Shown here piece after piece: positions 8,267 through 17,245 of a stretch of 64,000 nt of DNA. A program made the translations under genes and the position numbers. The first letter of the stretch is position 1. Every line of letters starts with the position of its first letter. Source of the DNA: Aquirufa rosea (lineage in GTDB: Bacteria > Bacteroidota > Bacteroidia > Cytophagales > Spirosomataceae); contig NZ_SDHY01000002.1 in assembly GCF_004118285.1 (NCBI RefSeq), positions 186,001-250,000 on the forward strand, written 5' to 3'. The notes under the pieces are model-generated. The model was not told where the DNA came from. It saw nothing but the letters and a program-made list of their open reading frames with translations, and did not search any database.

Positions 8267-9655
8267 ATGCTCATCGCTTTTGTCCTTTTTTATTTAGCAT
8301 TAAACCTGGCTGTAGGCTGGTGGGCGAGTAAAAAGGTACATACCACCCAGGATTTTGTATTAGCAGGTAGAAATCTACCGTTTGCCTTGGCAGCTATGGT
8401 CACTTTTGCGACTTGGTTTGGATCAGAAACTATTTTGGGTGCCCCAAGGGAATTTGTTCATGGAGGTGTTATGGCCATTATTGAAGAACCTTTGGGCGCG
8501 GCTTTAGGCTTAATCATAGCGGGTGGGATCTATGCCCGCAAATTATATGCTTTACAGGTGCTTACTTTCAGTGATTACTTCCGACAAAGGTTTGGCTCAT
8601 TTTCAGAAAAACTATCTGCGGTAGTGATGGTCCCTTCCTATTTTGGTTGGATTTCGGCCCAGCTGGTTGCCTTGGGTTTAACGTTGCATTTACTTTTGCC
8701 CATTAGCACGGAATGGGGCATAGTTTTGGGCGCCTTATTGGTAATGACTTATACCCTGTTAGGCGGCATGTGGTCCATTTCCATTACAGATTTTGTCCAT
8801 AATATTATCCTGATTTTGGGCTTGGCATTTTTATGCTTCCTGCTGTTTCAACAGCATCCCAACTTAGCGGCTGCGGTAGAAAAGCAACCGGCAGATTTCT
8901 TTCGATTTACCCCTTCAGACAGAGATGCAGTCAGTTGGCTGAAATATTTAGCCGCCTGGATTACCATTGGCTTGGGCTCCATTCCTCAGCAAGATATTTT
9001 TCAGCGAGTGATGTCCGCCAAATCAGCCCGCGTGGCTAGTACAGCCAGTTTTTCAGCAGGCATTATGTACCTAAGTGTTGCTATCTTACCTTTATTGATT
9101 GCCTTTATGGGCGTCAGCTTATACCCCAGTTTAATGGAGGAAGACATGCTACTTATCCCGCACTTAGTTATGAAGTTTACGCCAACGAGCATGCAAATAT
9201 TATTTTTGGGCGCCTTACTTTCAGCCTTATTGAGTACCACTAGTGGCGCCATTTTAGCTCCGGCATCTGTATTGGGAGAAAACCTCATCAAGCCTTATAT
9301 GTGCCATCCTAGCGACAAAAAAGTCTTATTCATGATTCGATTGTCCGTCATAGGAGTTACCATGGTTTGTATATACATGGCCATCAAAAGGCAAAATATT
9401 TTCGAACTAGTAGGAGAATCATCTGCCTTTGGTTTGGTTTCTCTATTTCTACCATTGAATGCAGGACTTTGGTGGAAGAAGGCAAGTCCAGTTGGCAGCC
9501 ACCTCAGTATGATCTTAGGCTTAGTAGTCTGGGCTTATTTTCAATTCATTGCCCCTGATGCTATTCCTTCCATTTGGTTTGGACTCGCAGCTAGTTTATT
9601 AGGGCTATTGCTCGGAACCTATGCTTGGCCTAATCCACCCAAGGCTGTTGAATAG
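8267..9655 (+). CDS. Sodium:solute symporter (SSS) family protein
   Basis: Twelve to thirteen transmembrane segments over 462 residues. The order of motifs fits SSS transporters: an N-terminal WWASKKVHTTQDFVLAGRNL, ATWFGSETILGAPREFVHGG in helix 1-2, LGGMWSISITDFVH in the middle, and GSIPQQDIFQRVMSAKSA after it, the typical QQDxxQR loop. It would move an organic solute with Na+. The substrate is unknown; similar proteins are annotated as sodium/proline or sodium/pantothenate symporters only by similarity. The start ATG is preceded by a TATTTTTA box (8242-8249), one mismatch from the -7 consensus. The 3' end runs 26 bp into the convergent Nudix gene. Confidence 0.87.
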   Translation: MLIAFVLFYLALNLAVGWWASKKVHTTQDFVLAGRNLPFALAAMVTFATWFGSETILGAPREFVHGGVMAIIEEPLGAALGLIIAGGIYARKLYALQVLTFSDYFRQRFGSFSEKLSAVVMVPSYFGWISAQLVALGLTLHLLLPISTEWGIVLGALLVMTYTLLGGMWSISITDFVHNIILILGLAFLCFLLFQQHPNLAAAVEKQPADFFRFTPSDRDAVSWLKYLAAWITIGLGSIPQQDIFQRVMSAKSARVASTASFSAGIMYLSVAILPLLIAFMGVSLYPSLMEEDMLLIPHLVMKFTPTSMQILFLGALLSALLSTTSGAILAPASVLGENLIKPYMCHPSDKKVLFMIRLSVIGVTMVCIYMAIKRQNIFELVGESSAFGLVSLFLPLNAGLWWKKASPVGSHLSMILGLVVWAYFQFIAPDAIPSIWFGLAASLLGLLLGTYAWPNPPKAVE

Positions 9656-10070
9656 CTCCAATATATTCCCCCTTTTTTTGTAAAAAGAATGAATCTTGGA
9701 TGGCCTCTCCCACGTTAGGGTATAAATGAAGTTGAGATAACTGTGAAATGGGTATCCAACAAATTTCTTGAGCCGTTGTTTCTTTGGATTGCAGTATGGG
9801 GATTCCTGAAACAATTTTCCCTTCAAACAATATGTGCAAAGACTCTTTATTCTCCTCTTTATTCGTGATTTGACCCATTAAAAGCATTTTCCCAACCTCC
9901 ACCTCCACGGCTAATTCCTCTTGACATTCTCTCACAATAGTCTCTGTAAAAACTTCCCCCGGATCTGGATTTCCACCAGGGAAATTATATACCATTCCTG
10001 TACCAAACTGATAGCGCATTAATAACACATGATCGTTCTCGATGATCACAATGGCCGGTCTACAACGCAT
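9630..10070 (-). CDS. Nudix hydrolase
   Basis: Small (146-residue) Nudix pyrophosphatase acting on a nucleoside diphosphate linked to another moiety. The Nudix box is complete: GGNPDPGEVFTETIV then RECQEELAV, giving the metal-binding REUxEE glutamates. The start MRCRPAIVIIENDHVLLM leads straight into the first strand of the fold. The substrate cannot be predicted. It overlaps the 3' end of the convergent symporter gene by 26 bp and is divergent from the Nif3 gene. Confidence 0.9.
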   Translation of the reverse strand: MRCRPAIVIIENDHVLLMRYQFGTGMVYNFPGGNPDPGEVFTETIVRECQEELAVEVEVGKMLLMGQITNKEENKESLHILFEGKIVSGIPILQSKETTAQEICWIPISQLSQLHLYPNVGEAIQDSFFLQKKGEYIGAIQQPWVD

Positions 10071-10141
10071 AAACTAATTAAATTGAATAGGGTTTATTTG
10101 TTTAAATATAACCATTTTTTTCAAAGCTGACGAAAGAATTT

Positions 10142-10149
10142 TACCTTTG
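10142..10149 (+). promoter_or_regulatory. -7 promoter box of the Nif3/zinc-ribbon operon
   Basis: TACCTTTG matches TAnnTTTG exactly, 17 bases before the ATG at 10167, predicting a leader of roughly 10 nt. There is only a T-run, not a clear TTTG, at the -33 position. Confidence 0.5.
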
Positions 10150-10166
10150 AACACCTAAAAAATAAT

Positions 10167-11258
10167 ATGAAAGTTATTGATGTTTGTCGCAGTATGGAAG
10201 CCTGGGCTCCTTTAGCCTGGCAAGAAAGCTATGATAATGCAGGCCTCCTAGTGGGAGACCCTCAAATGAGCGTTACAGGCATTTTGATCAGCTTGGATTG
10301 TACTGAGGAAATTGTGGAGGAAGCTGTACAAAACGGCTGCAACATGATCGTATCACACCATCCCATTGTATTTAAAGGCCTTAAATCATTGACTGGGAAA
10401 AATTATGTGGAAAGGACGGTCATCAAAGCGCTGCAACATTCCGTTGCACTTTATGCCTCACATACCAATTTGGACCATGCACCTAAGGGCGTTTCCTATC
10501 ATTTGGCTCAAAAATTAGGCATACAAGGTCAAGTACTATTAGCGGCCAAAGACAATTTAAAACAACTGACTTATTACGTTCCTACAAGTCATCAAGCTGA
10601 GGTAAGAGAAGCTTTGCATGCCGCAGGAGCGGGAAATATTGGCGAATATTCAGAGTGCAGTTTTAGTGCAGAGGGTATTGGTCGATTTACTCCATCCGAA
10701 AATGCCAATCCAACATTAGGTCAAAAAGAGCAAGCCACGGAAGTGCCAGAAGTAAAAGTGGAAATGATTTTTCCTTCTTATTTGGAAACTAGTTTGTTGA
10801 CAAGTTTGAAAAAAGCCCATCCCTATGAAGAGGTCGCTCACTCCATTCATCACATATCCAATACTTGGCAGGAGGTCGGTACAGGATACATAGGTGAATT
10901 ACTTGAGGCTATGGAAGCGGATGATTTTATCCAATTTGTCAAAAAAAGTCTGGACCTTTCCGTCATTCGTCATAGTCCCATTGTAGCTAAAAAAATCAAA
11001 AAAGTAGCTCTTTGCGGAGGTGCTGGAAGTTTTTTAATCTCAGAGGCTAAAAGACAAGGAGCCGATGTATTTTTGACAGGTGACCTTAAATATCATGAGT
11101 TCTTTGATGCCGAAAATAGCTGCATGCTTTGTGATATAGGACATTATGAATCTGAAGTAATGATAAAGGATGCTATCCATGATTATTTATCAAAAATTTT
11201 TAGTACTTTTGCCGTTCTAAAATGCAAAACCTTGACCAATCCGGTTAAGTATGCATAA
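10167..11258 (+). CDS. Nif3-like dinuclear metal centre protein (GTP cyclohydrolase I type 2 family)
   Basis: Conserved protein with the NIF3/YbgI fold that binds two metal ions. Signature stretches are LLVGDPQMSVTGILISLDCT, MIVSHHPIVFKGLKSL (metal histidines), ALYASHTNLDHAPKGVSY, and near the end GGAGSF then GADVFLTGDLKYHEFFDAE. The central insertion (about residues 125-235, with MIFPSYLETSLL and HPYEEVAHSIH) is the extra PII-like domain seen in longer family members; total length 363 fits. The precise biochemical role is not settled. It is 40 bp ahead of a coiled-coil zinc-ribbon gene, a pairing conserved in many bacteria. Confidence 0.93.
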   Translation: MKVIDVCRSMEAWAPLAWQESYDNAGLLVGDPQMSVTGILISLDCTEEIVEEAVQNGCNMIVSHHPIVFKGLKSLTGKNYVERTVIKALQHSVALYASHTNLDHAPKGVSYHLAQKLGIQGQVLLAAKDNLKQLTYYVPTSHQAEVREALHAAGAGNIGEYSECSFSAEGIGRFTPSENANPTLGQKEQATEVPEVKVEMIFPSYLETSLLTSLKKAHPYEEVAHSIHHISNTWQEVGTGYIGELLEAMEADDFIQFVKKSLDLSVIRHSPIVAKKIKKVALCGGAGSFLISEAKRQGADVFLTGDLKYHEFFDAENSCMLCDIGHYESEVMIKDAIHDYLSKIFSTFAVLKCKTLTNPVKYA

Positions 11259-11298
11259 GAATAAAGAGAGTTAGAAACTTTCAAACGTAACAATAATA

Positions 11299-12108
11299 AT
11301 GGCTACAGCTACCGAAACTACGATTGCCCAAAAGTTAGAAGCTTTATTGAAGCTTCAAACCATTGACTCAGCCTTAGATAATATCAAGAAAGTTAGAGGA
11401 GATTTACCTGAAGAAGTACGTGATTTAGAGGATGAAATCATGGGTTTAGAAACTCGTTTGGCTAAATTCCAGCAAGAAATCGCATCTTTTGAAGAGCAAA
11501 TTTCTAACTACAAAAACTCCAAAAAGGATTCTGATAAGTTGATTGCGAAATACAAAGAGCAACAAATGAACGTGCGTAACAACCGTGAATTTGAAGCTAT
11601 TTCAAAGGAAATCGAACTTCAAGGTCTGGAAATGGAAATTGCCGACAAGCGAATTAAGGAGATTGATTTTAAGATTTTGAACAAGAATGACGAAATTGCT
11701 TCAGTAGAATCTACCTTGTTTGAGCGCAAAAAAGATTTAGAGCAAAAGCAAAAAGAATTAGAAGTTATTATCAATGAGAGTGAGGAAGATGAGCAAAAAG
11801 CGATCAAAGATCGTGAGAAAGCATTGAAGTCTGTAGATCCTCGTTTATTGAAATCATACGATAAATTACGCGAAAACGCACGCAACGGTTTGGCCGTAGT
11901 GATGGTGAAGCGAGGGGCTTGCGGTGGATGTTTTAGTTCAGTTCCGCCTCAAAGACAAACAGATATCAAAGACAAAAAGAAAATCATCGTGTGTGAACAC
12001 TGTGGGCGTGTCTTTGCCGGAGTGGAAGACATCATTCCTCCTCCAGAAAAAGAAAAGAAAAGCCGGAGCAAGGCAGCCACCGCGGCAGCAGCTCCAGCAG
12101 CAGAGTAA
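11299..12108 (+). CDS. Coiled-coil zinc-ribbon protein (CT398/DUF164-like, C4 zinc ribbon)
   Basis: The 269-residue protein has a long charged coiled-coil hairpin (about 15-190, heptad-rich, many K/E/D) followed by a C4 zinc ribbon with C208, C211, C232 and C235 (GACGGC and VCEHCG). The tail is Lys- and Ala-rich. This is the architecture of the CT398/HP0958 family, implicated elsewhere in protein-protein or nucleic-acid interactions; in Helicobacter HP0958 stabilises RpoN, but nothing here shows that role. It lies in an operon with the Nif3 gene and is closed by a strong bidirectional terminator. Confidence 0.9.
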   Translation: MATATETTIAQKLEALLKLQTIDSALDNIKKVRGDLPEEVRDLEDEIMGLETRLAKFQQEIASFEEQISNYKNSKKDSDKLIAKYKEQQMNVRNNREFEAISKEIELQGLEMEIADKRIKEIDFKILNKNDEIASVESTLFERKKDLEQKQKELEVIINESEEDEQKAIKDREKALKSVDPRLLKSYDKLRENARNGLAVVMVKRGACGGCFSSVPPQRQTDIKDKKKIIVCEHCGRVFAGVEDIIPPPEKEKKSRSKAATAAAAPAAE

Positions 12109-12111
12109 TAA

Positions 12112-12145
12112 AAAAAGCTCCCAGAAAATTCTGGGAGTTTTTTTT
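12112..12145. terminator. Bidirectional intrinsic terminator between the zinc-ribbon gene and accD
   Basis: Stem CTCCCAG (12118-12124) with CTGGGAG (12131-12137), loop AAAATT, flanked by an A-run on the left and eight T on the right. It can therefore stop transcription from both convergent genes. Confidence 0.9.
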
Positions 12146-12163
12146 ATATCGATTTGATTAAGA

Positions 12164-13009
12164 TTATTTCTTCAACATACCCAACAAAGATGTTAATTTA
12201 TCTTTGAGGTCTTTACGGTCAACGATAAAATCTAAAAAGCCGTGTTCCAATACGAAATCTGCACTTTGGAATCCTTTGGGCAAATCTTTACCGATAGTTT
12301 CACGAATAACTCGAGGACCCGCAAAACCAATTAAGGCACCAGGTTCGGCTATATTAAAATCACCTAACATCGCAAATGAGGCTGTAACACCACCCGTGGT
12401 TGGGTCTGTTAACAAGGAAATATAAGGAATCTTGGCTTCATCCAATAAGGCCAAACGAGCCGAGGTTTTTGCCATTTGCATCAAGGAGAATCCTGCTTCC
12501 ATCATACGGGCTCCACCCGAACGAGAAATCATTAAAAATGGTTGTTCATGCTCCAATGAATAGTCTATCGCTCTGGCAATCTTTTCTCCAACCACAGAAC
12601 CCATAGAACCACCAATAAAACTAAAGTCCATGGCTGCGATGGTAATTGGCATACCATTCATTTCCCCATAAGCCGAACGTACCGCATCTTTCAATCCAGT
12701 TTTCTGCTCAGTAGCCCTTACTCGATCTGGATAATTTTTTGTATCCACAAAATTCAAGGGGTCACCTGAACTCATTCGGGCATCCAACTCAGTATATTTT
12801 GTTTGATCAAATAATAATTCGAAATATTCTTGAGAACCAATCTTCTCGTGATAATTACAGCTGGAGCAAGTATAGGCAAACAAACGATGTTCTCTAGTAT
12901 GAATAGCCTTCTTACAGGAAGGACATTGATACCATAAACCATCGGGAGCTTCTCTTTTAAATTCAGTAGGAGTTTGAATTCCCTTATCTTTTCTGGTAAA
13001 CCAAGACAT
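12164..13009 (-). CDS. accD: Acetyl-CoA carboxylase carboxyltransferase subunit beta
   Basis: Beta subunit of the carboxyltransferase of acetyl-CoA carboxylase, the first committed step of fatty acid synthesis; it works with AccA, not in this window. The N-terminal zinc ribbon has C29, C32, C48 and C51 (YQCPSC and YTCSSC). The crotonase-like domain contains SGGARMMEAGFSLMQMAKT and TDPTTGGVTASFAMLGD, which are diagnostic. Length 281 is normal. A TATCTTTG box sits 23 bp upstream of the ATG. Confidence 0.97.
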   Translation of the reverse strand: MSWFTRKDKGIQTPTEFKREAPDGLWYQCPSCKKAIHTREHRLFAYTCSSCNYHEKIGSQEYFELLFDQTKYTELDARMSSGDPLNFVDTKNYPDRVRATEQKTGLKDAVRSAYGEMNGMPITIAAMDFSFIGGSMGSVVGEKIARAIDYSLEHEQPFLMISRSGGARMMEAGFSLMQMAKTSARLALLDEAKIPYISLLTDPTTGGVTASFAMLGDFNIAEPGALIGFAGPRVIRETIGKDLPKGFQSADFVLEHGFLDFIVDRKDLKDKLTSLLGMLKK

Positions 13010-13032
13010 ATATTCTTTTTTATAAAGGACTG

Positions 13033-13040
13033 CAAAGATA
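13033..13040 (-). promoter_or_regulatory. -7 promoter box of accD
   Basis: The minus-strand sequence TATCTTTG (13040-13033) matches TAnnTTTG, 23 bases before the accD ATG. No clear -33 TTG is found 19-21 bp upstream. Confidence 0.5.
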
Positions 13041-13083
13041 ATTAAAAAGAGTTGGCTAGGAAAAATTATTCCCTTTTAGCTAT

Positions 13084-15708
13084 TTATTTAAGCAAAAATA
13101 CACGTTTAACCCACTGTTGCTTAGCTGTTCTCACGACACAAAAATATGTTCCCGTAGGCCAATTGCCCGCCTGGATTTCCTGGTCGAGTAATGAACCTGC
13201 TACTACTTGTTGGTCCTGATACACCACTCTTCCTTGCAAATCAATTACTTGAAGCTCTACACTTTGCCCTATTTGCTCCAATGGCAATTGTACCCTAAAC
13301 AGTCCTTGACTAGGATTAGGGCGAATGGACAAGCCCTTGTTTTCCAAATTTTCTTCTGTAGCTAATACCAATTTAGCCGGTGCAGAAGCCTGTGGACCTT
13401 GAATATTTAAATTATCAATGGCCCACCCCCAGCCATATGCCCCTACATCTGAATGCAATCGGAAGCGTAACAATACCCTATCGCCGGGATTAAATTTCCC
13501 TGAACCGAGTATGTCAATTTCTCTTTTCTGAAATAAGGTAGCCGTTCCTTTAAAAATAGAATTACCATTTCTATCCACGTTACTCCCCGTCCAGGCTTTT
13601 TGCCACTCTGAATAATCATTTGAATCCCAACCATCGCGTAAATTATACCAAGTAGTGCCACCATCCTTGGAACCTTGCACCACCACATAATCATAAAAAG
13701 AGCGATTCACGGATCCGTCTGCATTCAAAAAGGATGTGCCTACCGACTCAGCGGGCTCCACCAACACAACTTCATCAAAAAAGATTTTTGCCGTATCAGC
13801 ACGCACAATTATCGGTTTCAACAAGATAGCGTCATAGTTGGTAAATTTATCAGAACCACCAGAATTATCATATGACTCTTCAGAGCCATTGGCATAAGGA
13901 TGATCTGAATTAAGTCCGAAAGAGCTAAAATTAGCTGGCTGCGTAATTCCAAAACCCTTCAAGTAAAAATCAGTGCTAGGCTTATTTTCAAAATCCGTTT
14001 TATAGGATGTCACTGCATCCATAGATGCCAATACTACAAACTCATAATTACCTGTGGATGGGAAATATAAATAATTAGCAATTTTGGCTTTATCCTTTAC
14101 CACTATCCGATATTTAATAATATCTCCCGACTTGATTTGTCCCGTAGAAAAAACAAAAGAACCGTTAAAACTGAAGGCATCAGAGGTAGAACGAATGAAT
14201 CCAGAACGAATCACTGGACCTGAGCCAATACTGTACTCCATGTAAACCGAATCAATGCCCAAATTGTCACTGGCCAATAAAGTTGGGAGTTTAATTTCCT
14301 TTTGATTGGAAAACACATACTTGAGCGGGTTAGAATATATGGCGATAGGCTTAACCGTATCTTGTCCTATGGTAAATTTATAAAAGCTAGCACTGGTAGT
14401 TCCTGTGATAATAGGAGCTTGTGCAGGAGTGGTAAACTTTTTTCCGCTAGCTTCTTCTGCTACCCAATAATAGGCTATAGTTCTTAATTTACTGTCTTTG
14501 GGCAAGGTGTAGCTGTAACTAGTCCCAGATAAAGTCAATGGCCTAGATGTGGCATTTTGAATATTTCCGTCTGTGGACAGCATGAGCTTCAAGGAATTCT
14601 CCTTGAGAAGAGTATCGGAATATACTTTGGCAGAAAATACAAGGTCCTTTGTAAGATCCTCTGTATCGGTAAATAAAGCCCCATCTGGAATCACACTGGA
14701 AGAATACCAACCCAAATCATTGAAGATTGCTGGAACAATAGTTCCTAATTCACGAGTAATTTCTCCCTTAGCTATACTAGGCGTCATCAAAGCATTGGGG
14801 TCCTTGGGGCGATATTTGGAGGCATCCACGTGATAAATGGAAGAGCCTTGTGTATAAGTTGTAGGTGCATAGAGCTTAGCCTTTTCTTTATTTGCAAGTA
14901 ATAATTTAGGCGTACCCATAAATAAATTATTTGAGGTCAATTGAGCCTTTAATTCAGGTGAATCATTCTTAAAGGACAAAGTATCAGTCAAACTGATTCC
15001 CGTACCATTCACCATAAATTGATCAAATATCCCTGGATAAATGTAATAAGCCGTAGTATTATCTACCGAAACCTGACCAATAAAACCAAGTCCATGGCCA
15101 AACTCGTGTAAAACGACAGAATATAAGTCGATTTGATTGATGGTAGGAACCCCATCTAATCCTTTGTACCAGTTGGCATAATCGGCATTAAAATTAGCCA
15201 CAATATCAAAGTCCGTCCCATTCAAATTTTTATGCGCCATTTTCTCAGCAAGAGCAATGGGATAAAAGGTATTAACCTTAGCGGCACCTGGGAAATTTCG
15301 CACATTGGCCGTAGCACCCGCACTCCCCAATACATTGGTAGCAAGAGTTCTCCAACGACACAAAACTTTCACCTCAATATCTGAATTCAACACGGAGGCC
15401 CAAGTTTCCGCCGCTTTTTCAAAGATGGCCCGTACATCGGCTGGAGGTGTGGTTTCAAAACTCAAACTAAATTTTGCTGCACTAGCAGAAGTTCTATTAG
15501 AGAAACCCTTGATTTCTATGTTTTTCTTTCTTACCCATTCTTGCATTTCTTGGGTATAGCCTTCGGGCAATTCGCGCTTAATTTTAGTGAATTCTGGCGT
15601 ATATTCTTCCACCATTTTACCCGGAATAAATTCCATGGGATAATTTTGCGAATAAGCCAAGTGCCACAGGCCCAGCACAACTAGCAAAGTGAGTAAATAT
15701 TTCTTCAT
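13084..15708 (-). CDS. Secreted zincin metalloprotease with T9SS type A sorting domain
   Basis: Extracellular protease of 874 residues. In order it has a signal peptide (MKKYLLTLLVVLGLWHLAYSQ) and a pro/N-terminal region. A metalloprotease domain follows with HEFGHGLGFIG near residue 200 (HExxHxxG). Later come beta-sandwich regions including a WGWAIDNLNIQGP motif (a cleaved-adhesin or jelly-roll type module). The C-terminal sorting domain starts LSIRPNPSQGLFRVQLP and ends VKRVFLLK, so export is by the type IX system. The catalytic motif is intact. It sits downstream of susD but is separated by a terminator hairpin, so it may have its own promoter. Confidence 0.87.
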   Translation of the reverse strand: MKKYLLTLLVVLGLWHLAYSQNYPMEFIPGKMVEEYTPEFTKIKRELPEGYTQEMQEWVRKKNIEIKGFSNRTSASAAKFSLSFETTPPADVRAIFEKAAETWASVLNSDIEVKVLCRWRTLATNVLGSAGATANVRNFPGAAKVNTFYPIALAEKMAHKNLNGTDFDIVANFNADYANWYKGLDGVPTINQIDLYSVVLHEFGHGLGFIGQVSVDNTTAYYIYPGIFDQFMVNGTGISLTDTLSFKNDSPELKAQLTSNNLFMGTPKLLLANKEKAKLYAPTTYTQGSSIYHVDASKYRPKDPNALMTPSIAKGEITRELGTIVPAIFNDLGWYSSSVIPDGALFTDTEDLTKDLVFSAKVYSDTLLKENSLKLMLSTDGNIQNATSRPLTLSGTSYSYTLPKDSKLRTIAYYWVAEEASGKKFTTPAQAPIITGTTSASFYKFTIGQDTVKPIAIYSNPLKYVFSNQKEIKLPTLLASDNLGIDSVYMEYSIGSGPVIRSGFIRSTSDAFSFNGSFVFSTGQIKSGDIIKYRIVVKDKAKIANYLYFPSTGNYEFVVLASMDAVTSYKTDFENKPSTDFYLKGFGITQPANFSSFGLNSDHPYANGSEESYDNSGGSDKFTNYDAILLKPIIVRADTAKIFFDEVVLVEPAESVGTSFLNADGSVNRSFYDYVVVQGSKDGGTTWYNLRDGWDSNDYSEWQKAWTGSNVDRNGNSIFKGTATLFQKREIDILGSGKFNPGDRVLLRFRLHSDVGAYGWGWAIDNLNIQGPQASAPAKLVLATEENLENKGLSIRPNPSQGLFRVQLPLEQIGQSVELQVIDLQGRVVYQDQQVVAGSLLDQEIQAGNWPTGTYFCVVRTAKQQWVKRVFLLK

Positions 15709-15756
15709 GAGTGGTAATTATCCCTAAATATAAAGATGTTCTGCTAAATTATAAAC

Positions 15757-15786
15757 CAAAAAAGTCCCTATAAAAGGGACTTTTTC
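15757..15786 (-). terminator. Intrinsic terminator of the susC-susD transcript
   Basis: Stem with arms AAGTCCC and GGGACTT (about 15762-15782) around a short AT-rich loop. On the minus strand it is followed by a T-run (the A-run at 15757-15763). It lies between the susD stop (15810) and the protease gene. Confidence 0.75.
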
Positions 15787-15809
15787 GATTAACTCGCAAA
15801 ATACGTCGA

Positions 15810-17234
15810 TTAATAATTCGGATTTTGCTGAATATTAGAATTCACACGTAGTTCATTGCTTGGAATTGGTAATTGCAGACGATAATCCGTAGCACTCAAA
15901 GACAAGAAACGAGCAGGAGTTCCTGTTCCATCGGCCTTATCACCTCTAGATGAACGGGAGATTCCTAAACCTTTACGCTTCAAGTCAAACAAACGATGAC
16001 CTTCGAAAGCAAATTCCAAGCGACGCTCTAGGTCGATGGCTGCTTTTAAAGTATTACCTGATTCTGAAAAATTACCTGGATCGAAATTTGTGTAGCGATT
16101 CTTACGTAGATTATTCAATGCCGTCAATGCATCTGCATCTTTACCTAAATTCGCTAAAGACTCTGCCAAGTTTAACCAAACCTCCGCTACACGAATCACT
16201 TTAGAATCCGTTACATTGGCGTTACCTGTTGCTCTACCAAACCACTTTGCGATGGAATTATATGGCTGACCATTAAAAGTAGTTAAACGAACAGAAGCTG
16301 CAGTTCTAACATCATTCGATTTAAAAGACTGTAAGAATAAATGATCTACTACGTATTCATTACGAACACCAGAGGCAGAACTTTGGCTGTATTCCACACC
16401 CGGCGAAATACGATCCTTGTCCACAATTTGTAATTTCAACAATACACCTGTATTTACGGCATCTGTCCAAATTCTGGCGTAATCCGCTAAACCACCTGGA
16501 TTGGAGCTTAACGCCAAAGAGCGTGTAGCAGCATCTGCTGATTCTTGCCATTTGCCTTCATACAAATAAACTCTTGACAACAAGGCAGCCACAGAAGCTT
16601 TATTGAATCGGTAAATTCCATTGGTAGATCCAATCGCCGCTTCAGCAGCTTTAAGGTCAGCTTCAATCTTCGTGAAATTTGTCTTCACAGATTCTCTGCT
16701 TGGCTTTAAGGTTGCATCAGTAGAAGTTACGTATGGCACGCCTAAATCAGTATCTGAAGCCTGAGTATAAGCTTTACCATATAAACGAACCAAATCAAAA
16801 TGAGCCATGGCACGGAAAGCTAAGGCTTCTGCCTTGTAATTCTCCTTGGATGCTCCAGCTGGCAAACGTTCAATGTTTTCCAGAATGGCATTGGCTCTAC
16901 GAATACCGGTGTAGGCAGTCGCAAATAATCCCCAAGTACCATCTGCTGTATAACGCCATTCATGGAAGGACAAGTTGGATAAACGTCCTGTACGAGCCAC
17001 CAATACATTGTCCGATAAAATATCGGGTAAGCTTATCATAGAACCTCCATAATATGAACCACCCAATGCAGAGGCATACATACCTCTTACAGCATTAGCA
17101 AAATCAGAATCTGATTCAAAAGCTTGTGCGATGGTCGCTGAGTTATATGGTCCCAGTTCCAATCCTTTCTCACAAGAGCCTAGTCCCACTAGGCAAACTG
17201 TACTTATCGCTAGAATGAATTTTTTCATTTTCAT
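15810..17234 (-). CDS. SusD/RagB-family outer-membrane lipoprotein
   Basis: Substrate-capturing lid of a SusCD importer. It has a lipoprotein signal ending VGLGSC with C21 as anchor. The rest is an alpha-helical TPR-like SusD fold: AEALAFRAMAHFDLVRLYG is the diagnostic helix, NLRKNRYTNFD and LERRLEFAFEGHRLFDLKR are typical C-terminal motifs, and the protein ends LPIPSNELRVNSNIQQNPNY, the usual SusD finish. At 474 residues it is of normal size. It lies 11 bp downstream of the SusC gene. No sigma/anti-sigma pair, hybrid two-component gene or glycoside hydrolase is adjacent, so its substrate is unknown. Confidence 0.95.
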   Translation of the reverse strand: MKMKKFILAISTVCLVGLGSCEKGLELGPYNSATIAQAFESDSDFANAVRGMYASALGGSYYGGSMISLPDILSDNVLVARTGRLSNLSFHEWRYTADGTWGLFATAYTGIRRANAILENIERLPAGASKENYKAEALAFRAMAHFDLVRLYGKAYTQASDTDLGVPYVTSTDATLKPSRESVKTNFTKIEADLKAAEAAIGSTNGIYRFNKASVAALLSRVYLYEGKWQESADAATRSLALSSNPGGLADYARIWTDAVNTGVLLKLQIVDKDRISPGVEYSQSSASGVRNEYVVDHLFLQSFKSNDVRTAASVRLTTFNGQPYNSIAKWFGRATGNANVTDSKVIRVAEVWLNLAESLANLGKDADALTALNNLRKNRYTNFDPGNFSESGNTLKAAIDLERRLEFAFEGHRLFDLKRKGLGISRSSRGDKADGTGTPARFLSLSATDYRLQLPIPSNELRVNSNIQQNPNY

Positions 17235-17245
17235 ATCTCTACTAA

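Noticed and set aside
11220-11300. Possible terminator between the Nif3 and zinc-ribbon genes
   Set aside because: No stable stem with a T-run; the 40-bp spacing is consistent with one transcript.
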